Origin: Physocladia obscura
Taxonomy: Eukaryota; Chytridiomycota; Chytridiomycetes; Chytridiales; Chytriomycetaceae
Assembly: GCA_027596945.1 (NCBI GenBank)
Contig: JADGJH010000713.1
Coordinates: forward strand, 1 to 15,074
Length of the DNA: 15,074 bases
Reading direction: 5' to 3'
The notes under the pieces are model-generated. The model ran no database searches and was not told the DNA's origin. It saw only the letters and a program-made list of their open reading frames with translations. Every line of letters starts with the position of its first letter. Within the stretch, counting starts at the first letter, position 1. Positions 9,562 to 15,074 of this stretch are shown piece by piece. Both the position numbers and the translations under genes were made by a program.

Positions 9562-10152
9562 TCAAAAAATTTCTGATTCAGCTTTTCTGCGTAATTCTTT
9601 TGCCGTGAAATAGACTGAATTCGAATCTTCACCATCAGTCGTTCCAAAATATTGCAAATTTAATGGAATTGTAAAGCATTTGTTCCATTTTACATGTTGC
9701 GACCTGTTCATTCCCCGGAGCAGTAATTCATCAGTCACGTGTTTGTTAAATTCGGTTGAATCATGCAATTTTAAAACTCGATTAACTGAGTATACGACAG
9801 CTTCAAGTCCGAATCGGCCCTTCCGTGAAAAATAATTTCGAAACGCGGAGTCGATAATGTACTTGATTAGAGATGCTGGAGTTCTCTCATTATACGACCA
9901 GTAACCAGGTCTAGACTTTAATCCACCAAAGGGATCTGCGGATTTGTAGTTGAATAGTATTTCTGCGATACAGTAAATAAGTCTGTCTGGATTGATTTGA
10001 GACATTTCAAAACAGGCAAAAATTTCTGATGTTGCTTGCACTGTTAGTTCACTCGGTGTCATTTCAAAGCTACATGTCGATAGTGCAACTGTATTCGTCT
10101 TTGGATTTCGAAAGATTGAAATTGGGGATGGCTCTGTCAGATAAAGAAGCAT
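9562..10152 (-). CDS. Unrecognised protein, 196 aa
   Basis: Uninterrupted frame with ordinary composition and no internal low complexity, starting MLLYLTEPSPISIF and ending in a charged tail (RRKAESEIF). No signal peptide or membrane segment is evident. It contains Cys17-Ser-Phe-Glu, a Gly/Arg/aromatic patch (GGLKSRPGYWSYNERTP) and a mixed helix-rich C-terminal half. I do not recognise the family. A run of eleven A residues and an in-frame TAA precede the ATG, and an AG lies just before GTCTGCG, so an upstream exon is possible and the N-terminus is uncertain. It converges with the ZNRF-like gene: the two stops are about 290 nt apart. Confidence 0.6.
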   Translation of the reverse strand: MLLYLTEPSPISIFRNPKTNTVALSTCSFEMTPSELTVQATSEIFACFEMSQINPDRLIYCIAEILFNYKSADPFGGLKSRPGYWSYNERTPASLIKYIIDSAFRNYFSRKGRFGLEAVVYSVNRVLKLHDSTEFNKHVTDELLLRGMNRSQHVKWNKCFTIPLNLQYFGTTDGEDSNSVYFTAKELRRKAESEIF

Positions 10153-10570
10153 TGGGTTACGCAGACCTTTTTTTTTTTAAACACAACGTTTTGAATATGC
10201 ACTATATTAGTAACGACATTGAATAGTAAAAGTAGATTTATTGATTACGTTGAAGACAAGACTGAGAATATCTCATCTGTGCAAAAGTTTTTTGAATCAG
10301 GTGCAACTTTCACCTCGTGATTATTCCTGATATCAGCAACGTCACGATTAGAATTCATTAACCAACAAACAAATTAAAGATAGCAAAAAAAGCATAATTT
10401 AAACGCTCACAATCACAGATAACCTTAACTAACATATAGACTTACGTTTCAGTTCTGGATTTGATTATAAAAAAGTTTGAATGAAATTTTTTCCAGCTGA
10501 AAAATCGACAACTAAGACTGTGCTAAATCCTTTAAATTTAATAGAATTCAAAAATAAGAATCGCACTCTT
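10153..10570. other. Mostly non-coding, AT-rich
   Basis: No assured gene. Two short plus-strand frames have some coding character: about 40 codons ending at a TGA at 10317-10319 (contains SRFIDYVEDKTENIS), and a 39-codon frame from the ATG at 10481 to a TAG at 10598. Neither has clear splice partners. They may be chance or lone exons. Confidence 0.4.
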
Positions 10571-10780
10571 TTAAATCAGAATGCTTATCCCCAACAGTAG
10601 TCCTGCAAGAGCACATAAATTCATAATAAAATATTTGTGCTTGTTTTGTTTCAATTGGTTGTTTCTGATATTTTCATTGTAACGTGAAAACAGAAACAAA
10701 AGATGAAGCCAGACTCTGATTTGACTCTTCATTAAATCAGATAAGCTTTTAGTTACTGACTTAGTAGTAATTTTTGACAT
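10571..10780 (-). CDS. Possible small tail-anchored membrane protein, 69 aa
   Basis: Short frame beginning MSKITTKSVTKSLSDLMKSQ. The N-terminal half is hydroxyl- and Lys-rich, and the middle has a hydrophobic stretch (VWLHLLFLF, ~24-32). A basic hinge (KQNKHKY) then precedes a hydrophobic C-terminal segment (~50-69, ends GLLLGISILI). The C-terminal segment preceded by Lys residues resembles a tail anchor for the mitochondrial outer membrane or ER. No family is recognised, and a frame of this length in AT-rich DNA could arise by chance. Its last codons overlap a small plus-strand frame. Confidence 0.35.
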   Translation of the reverse strand: MSKITTKSVTKSLSDLMKSQIRVWLHLLFLFSRYNENIRNNQLKQNKHKYFIMNLCALAGLLLGISILI

Positions 10781-11709
10781 GTCTGCAATGAATACTTTTC
10801 AATTTCAACAGAATGTTTTCACAACCCAGCAACATCAAATGATTTTCAGATTCTACATACTAAAACAGGAAATCCAATTTGAAAAGTTTGAGATCAAGTC
10901 TAGGATGACTTATTTACTTTCTGGAAATGGTGATATGGTGTTCAGAGGAAACTGCAGATTGGGGATCTGGATGGAGATGACAATTCAGTAATAAGTTCTG
11001 AATTGCCAGCAAAATCCCCAAATCTCAAAAAACCCCAAAACTAAGCACTCCCCATCCAAACTGACATAAATAAATAATTAAGCCCTCTTGGCATTGTTCT
11101 CATTAATGATTCTGAATGGCTAACATGACTGATAGCAGTCTTACAACTGTTGAAGTTCCAGTGACTTTGTGGTGAGAGTTAATCGAATTAAACAAGTAAT
11201 GTAAAGAAAAAGTAATAAATAAATAAAAGTTATTATTATTATTATTTTGGTCCAAATTAAATAAATAAAAATAAATAAATAGTTTTTATTATTTTTATTA
11301 TTTTCCCCCCCATGCACACGCCCGTTCCCTCTTCTCTGTGGAGTTTCTCTAATAAAATTTTGAATGGATGATTCCTTCACTTCGGCAAGTGACAAATCAT
11401 CTCAACTTTGAACAACGTGTTTTATTTACACTGATAGTGAGTGACGGAGAGTGTGATGGATTTATGTGAGAGTCTTTCCTTGAGTTTCAATTGTCAACTT
11501 GTTACTTGAATATATCTTGGATGTGTTTGTCTATGCACGGAGACACTTTCACCTACTTCTGTAAACTCAACTTTGAATGGTGTGAAATTCTAACTCCAGT
11601 ATAGTGGTTTTGGTGGGTGTTGTCACTGAAAATATTGTGTTGTTTGAATTGAGAGCGTTGTGTGGTTGAAGAAAAAGTTCAGCCAGCCGGATTTTTTACT
11701 TTCAAAAAA
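10781..11709. other. Non-coding stretch with simple repeats
   Basis: No supported gene. It includes AT-rich simple sequence, a C6 run near 11305, and a GT-rich section (11430-11660) that probably holds the promoter and leader of the PIP-box gene at 11710. Two open frames here are poor candidates: a Gln-rich plus frame at 10779-10991, and a minus frame at 11141-11395 dominated by the repeat. Confidence 0.5.
11230..11303. repeat. TTA and AAAT microsatellite cluster
   Basis: A TTA trinucleotide run is followed by AAAT-type tetranucleotide units and more TTAT repeats. This is simple sequence with no coding role. Confidence 0.8.
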
Positions 11710-12086
11710 ATGAAGAGACAGACAAGCATCCGGAAGTTCTTCACCGCCCCGACTGCACAATCTACAACAACAACATCATCATCATCATCTTCTTCTTCAT
11801 GCTCTTTATCGGTTCCTGCTAAGAGATGGAAAGGCAAAGAACACGCTGATGGACTTGTTTCAATTGACGAGGACAAGGACAAGAACTTGATGATTGCTAT
11901 TGCCGCATCTCGACAGTCGTTGCGTGTGTATGAACTGGGCAGAGGAAACAGTAAGTATATTTTTTACTAAATTCAACAAGTTTTAACGTTCGACTCAAAG
12001 GCTCCTCGTCATCTTCTCCTTCCTCCTCTTCCTCTTCTACTTCTATTTCTTTGCCCCCGCCCGCTGTCGATGGCGTGGTATGGTGA
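11710..12086 (+). CDS. PIP-box and UIM-like protein, 108 aa, probably truncated
   Basis: Start chosen at ATG 11710; the frame is open upstream but has no earlier ATG. Exon 1 (11710-11950) ends at a perfect GTAAGT donor. Exon 2 (12001-12086) is Ser/Pro-rich and stops at TGA. Residues 4-11 (QTSIRKFF) fit the PCNA-interacting box Q-x-x-[ILM]-x-x-[FY]-[FY]. Residues 18-31 are a Thr/Ser run encoded by a trinucleotide repeat. Acidic DEDKDKN followed by LMIAIAASRQSL fits a ubiquitin-interacting motif (Ala-x3-Ser core). The combination suggests a replication-fork or DNA-repair factor (inference). A frame directly downstream (12070-12147) looks AlkB-like, so this may be the 5' remnant of an ALKBH2-type repair dioxygenase; an alternative acceptor at 11980 would join it but needs a 30-nt intron. 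No catalytic domain remains. Confidence 0.45.
11763..11800. repeat. ACA/TCA/TCT trinucleotide repeat
   Basis: Consecutive ACA, TCA and TCT triplets in the first exon of the PIP-box gene encode the Thr/Ser run. The repeat is likely length-variable. Confidence 0.8.
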
Positions 12087-12147
12087 TTTCTCTTATTCGG
12101 ACATCGGCATCAAGAGACCGTGGACAAAAGTGCTGCTTGTAGAATGA
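12070..12147 (+). pseudogene. AlkB-like (ALKBH2-type) fragment
   Basis: Twenty-five codons in a frame different from the Ser-rich exon 2 read AWYGDFSYSDIGIKRPW and then VLLVE before a TGA. The spacing of YGD, an aromatic, and PW resembles the nucleotide-recognition region of ALKBH2-type 2-oxoglutarate dioxygenases as I recall it. The HxD...H iron site was not found downstream, where frames are broken. The match is short and from memory, so it is tentative. Confidence 0.3.
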
Positions 12148-12657
12148 ATCCTCCGTCCCTCGACCATCGTCTAGTCTAGATTGTTGTTCACATTCAACAC
12201 CCCTAACTGAGAAGCCCCCCGTTTACAGGAACGTGGTCTATCGGCGAATTGGTGGTTTATGACAGTCAATGATGACAAGGCGTGAACTGTATACGTGAGA
12301 TGTTTCTGCATAGAGTGCGAGTTACTTCCTGGACTTTCAGACATCTCAAAAAGACTAAGCCAATTTTATTTCTTTTTTAATGACTTTATTGTTTTGTCTG
12401 AACTAATTTTTTAAATTCGAATAGGAACCAAACTTGCTCCTCATTACCCCACCGTTCACTCCAAATGACGCAACAGCCACTCCACAGGTACATCACGTGA
12501 TTTCTTTTGAAAACTGCTATAAAAGGAAGACCTTTCTGAATGTTTCCCCTTTTTTTTTCTTTTAAAAAACAGGAGGGGATGCCCCGAGCTGAACAGCTGG
12601 TAAACTGAACTTGAACTCTGTTACTGTCAAGTTGTATGAATTGCTTTTCTTTTGCAG
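12148..12657. other. No assured gene; possible degraded exons
   Basis: Plus-strand pieces bounded by splice-like signals occur at 12424-12488 (after ATAG, before GTACAT; one frame reads EPNLLLITPPFTPND) and just before 12600 (after AAACAG). A consistent gene model could not be built. A 119-codon minus frame (12386-12745) looks like chance. Confidence 0.35.
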
Positions 12658-12945
12658 TGTTCTCGTTGTAGAAAATTTCATTCCTCATGGAACCTGAAAA
12701 AAAATTGACTTTACTCGGAATGCGATAATTGCCGCGCGCGTACAAATAAGCGTCACAATGAGCTCGAAAGTGGTCTTTGTAACAGTGAGGTTTGCACCAC
12801 CAGTTTTCCTATTATTTCTCCTTCATTCTCCCCATCATTCTTCAATCTGTCTATCTCATATACTGTGTCGCATTCACCCCCTTCTTCCCGCCAAGATGCC
12901 CCCTTTAAACACGACCCTCAGCCAGGTTGTGTTCTCTCTCAGTTG
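12658..12945 (+). pseudogene. Cys-cluster protein fragment with in-frame stop, 3' end lost
   Basis: A pyrimidine-rich acceptor (TTTTGCAG) precedes a frame reading CSRCRKFHSSW, then TGA at 12706 after an A8 run. In the same phase it continues with YSECDNCRARTNKRHNELE and a Ser/Pro-rich tail to about 12945. Two CxxC pairs about 25 residues apart, each followed by Arg/Lys, resemble a zinc-binding cluster common in fungal hypothetical proteins (family not named with confidence). The frame simply runs into retroelement sequence near 12946. Both the TGA and the lost 3' end argue that it is dead. An unseen small intron around the TGA is the alternative. Confidence 0.4.
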
Positions 12946-15074
12946 ACTTTATATTTGAATTTGTCGCCTCACTTGCATCACTGAATTCAGAGTATCCACC
13001 ACATTCAGTCCTGATTTTGTTGATTGCTGTAAACAGAGCCTTGATTTGCAGCTTTTCTGTCTCAAAGTTGAACTTGAGTGAGTTAATAGCTGCGTCAATG
13101 ATTGTTGCTCCAAGTGCTTGATGGTTTGGGGGGATGATGATTGGTTGAGTGAGTGCTGCTGTGAGGGAATGGATGATTCCAGAGCAGTTGACACCATGTT
13201 GCCTTGAGAGGGTCTTGGCAGTGTTGCATTTGACACAGTCTTGGTGGTTGCAGATTCTACCAAGTATCCAGAGAGTTATGGCGCGTTGGAAGTGTCTGGG
13301 AAGACCTGCAGCTGAGTTGATGATTGGATGTCGATGTTGGGGTGATTTTGGGACTGGAAGAATTTTTGCAATTCTGGATGTAGCCTTGCGCTGTTCTTCA
13401 AGAAGGTCGGCATGAAACCATTTGTTGGTGATATTTTCGGGGATAAATGGCGTGTGGGTTTTGTAGATTGGTGGTTTTTCAATATTATGGAGAAGAGGAT
13501 TGTGTAATAATGAGCGGAGTTGGAGTGAGTTGAAGTGTTGATTTTTGCGTTTAGTAGCATTGATGAGTGAAGTGGATCTGGCAGGATATCCAATCTGAAG
13601 TCCATCTCGATAAGTATGAAGGGTCAAATTGTCGGATTCATCCATGTTGTGTAGTCTGTTAAGGAAGGATGCATTTAGTAGTAAATTTCTCGATGTGATT
13701 GTGGGAGTAGCTGAGATAAGATGGAGTGCAGAAATTGATGTGGAGTTTGGTACTGAGAAGATGGAGCGAAGACAGGTGTTTTGAAATTTCTGGAGTGGAA
13801 GAATTTCTGTTGGGGTGAGTGGTCTTAATGCCAGGCCATATTCAAGTTGAGACCGAATGAAGACTGGGTAGAGTCGCAAGGAATGTAGATTTCTGAAACC
13901 AAAGCCATTAAGTCCTCTTGATTTGAGCCAGGCCAGAGTTTTGCGTGCATCCCCAGTTCTCTTCTCACAGGAGCGAGCCATGTCTACACCAATTGCAGTC
14001 ATGACCATGCCAACATATGTGTGTTCGTCTTTTTGTTGTACATGTGTGTTGTTCATAGTGAGTTGTAGTCTGGCTGGGCCAACAGCAATAGATTTCTGGG
14101 GAGCCCAGGTGATGCCTTTCCTGTTTCCCCATTCCACAGTAGTGTCCAGCATTCTTTGCAGAACTATTGGATTTTTTGAAAAGATGTTAGTGTCATCTGC
14201 AAAGAGTAGGGAGTTGATACAATGGGGTTCAACAAGAACAGCATCTTGTCTATACATCTGGCGTAGAAGTTCAGGGAGTGAGTTGATGTGCACATTGAAC
14301 AGCATTGGAGCTGAGAGAGTTCCTTGCAGGAGTTCACGTGTTACATCAATTTCACCTGACTTGGACCCATTCACCAAAAGAGTTGCCTTGTTGTAGTCAA
14401 ACAGTGATTGCAGAATGGGAAGTAAGACTATATGAGTGTCCTGTTGGTTGGGGTCTTGCTGATTGTTGTAGATTTCTGTCCAAAGTAGAGACTAGTTGCA
14501 GCAATCATATGCAGCTTTGATGTCAAGGTAGACTGTGTTAATTTCAGGATGCGCTGCTATGATTTTGTTCAATGTTAGAACTTGATCCATTGTTGAGCAA
14601 GTACATCTGAAACTGCTTTGTGCAATGTCAATCATTGAATTAACCTGGTGTTCAAGTTTTGGTCTGAGACATCCTTCAAACACCATTCACATTCTTGAAG
14701 TGAGAGAGATTGGTCAATAATTTGAGACATCATGTTTGTCACCCTTGTTTTTGTAGACCAGTCCACATTAGCTTTGTTCCATTCTGTTGGGGTGGCTGTT
14801 AGTGAAATGAACAGACAAAACATAAGAGCCATTGCTTCAATGAGGACATACGTCTCAGTGTCTTTTTTGAACAAGCCCTTAATCATTTCACACAAGATTC
14901 CATCTTCTCCAGTTGCTTTTCTAGATGGCATAGTGCTGATACAGTAGTGAAGATCATTCTCACTGATGAATTTTGATGCTTCCTGTAGTTTGATGGGGTG
15001 TGTTAAAATTCCATGACCAGTGGCAACAGTCTGGAATAATTCACTGCCAAATAAAATAATCCATCCATTCTTTG
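12905..15074 (-). pseudogene. Reverse transcriptase ORF with frameshift and stop
   Basis: The frame is open from the window edge, with ISTMPSRKATGEDGI (finger region), and runs to about 14690. There the phase must shift to reach VFEGCLRPKLEHQV. The second frame holds motif A (VYLDIKAAYD), then TAG at 14492-14494. The same phase continues with SLLWTEIYNN, the QGTLSAPMLFN block, and the catalytic FADD (14192-14203). A thumb and connection region follow, then a C-terminal CVKC...SRQHGVNC zinc-like motif (13190-13236) seen in related elements. The last ~490 codons are uninterrupted. The real product copies element RNA at a nicked target. The frameshift plus stop mean this copy cannot make a full protein, so it moves only if helped by another copy. 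Confidence 0.8.
12946..15074 (-). mobile_element. Non-LTR (LINE-like) retroelement, truncated by the window end
   Basis: The minus strand carries a jockey-like non-LTR reverse transcriptase with its downstream region. The element's 5' side (any endonuclease part) lies beyond the right edge of the window. Its 3' side meets unrelated coding-like DNA at about 12946. The exact boundary is an estimate: the element frame runs on past it for about 13 codons to a stop at 12905, and no poly(A) tail or target-site duplication is visible at this end. Confidence 0.75.

Noticed and set aside
9212..9613. Plus-strand frame of 133 codons
   Set aside because: It begins inside the last intron of the ZNRF-like gene in the wrong phase and runs through T-rich 3' flank. 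Composition (many Phe, Leu, Ile, Ser) is that of AT-rich non-coding DNA.
11141..11395. Minus-strand frame of 84 codons
   Set aside because: Most of it is translation of the TTA/AAAT microsatellite. Only the first ~30 residues look protein-like, and no splice partner was found.
12386..12745. Minus-strand frame of 119 codons
   Set aside because: It is antisense to splice-like signals and the Cys-cluster frame on the plus strand, and shows no family resemblance.
12658..12945. TGA recoded as an amino acid
   Set aside because: TGA terminates the fusion gene exactly after the C-terminal Ile that lipoxygenases need, so a mutated codon in a dying gene is simpler.
13149..14520. Plus-strand frames of 71-157 codons over the retroelement
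   Set aside because: They are antisense to the reverse transcriptase frame, which has clear motifs such as FADD.
1..15074. tRNA, rRNA or CRISPR array
   Set aside because: Reading for a TTCRANNC-type T-loop with a paired acceptor stem, rRNA blocks, or regularly spaced direct repeats gave nothing convincing. The only regular repeats are microsatellites and the in-frame repeats at 5051-5375.

Overview
This window is nuclear DNA from an AT-rich eukaryote. Coding sequence is split by short GT-AG introns (about 45 to 115 nt), often carrying long T runs, and AATAAA-type signals lie at or just after stop codons. The gene content (a haem-thiolate peroxidase joined to a lipoxygenase, a Cys-cluster frame, a decayed non-LTR retroelement) best fits a fungus, perhaps an early-diverging AT-rich lineage such as Mucoromycota or Glomeromycotina. 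That placement is inference; an oomycete or another protist is not excluded.

Layout. Positions 503-4650 (minus) hold the main gene: eight exons that splice in frame into a 1224-residue protein. Its N-terminal part looks like a family-2 (chloroperoxidase/unspecific peroxygenase-type) haem-thiolate peroxidase. A middle region of about 220 residues is unassigned. The C-terminal part is a complete-looking lipoxygenase with all five iron-ligand positions. The natural reading is a bifunctional oxylipin enzyme: lipoxygenase makes a fatty-acid hydroperoxide and the fused haem domain converts it. Positions 5051-5986 (minus) encode a 311-residue protein with one membrane segment and about three copies of a 28-residue repeat. 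Positions 6121-6991 (plus) contain protein-like but interrupted frames, probably a decayed gene or genes.

Positions 7087-9270 (plus) hold a six-exon gene for a 603-residue E3 ligase whose C-terminus has the ZNRF1/2 arrangement (C2HC finger, then a RING with its characteristic CxC...H...CPxH ending). It converges on a 196-residue minus-strand gene of unknown function (9562-10152). Positions 10153-11709 are mostly non-coding, with microsatellites and one possible small tail-anchored protein.

From 11710 (plus) there is a short gene start with a PCNA-binding (PIP) box and a ubiquitin-interacting-like motif, followed by an AlkB-like scrap in another frame. A Cys-cluster frame with an in-frame TGA (12658-12945) runs directly into the 3' side of a minus-strand non-LTR retroelement (about 12946 to the window end), which carries a frameshift and a stop in its reverse transcriptase. 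The left half therefore looks intact and functional, while the right end is retroelement-affected and degraded.
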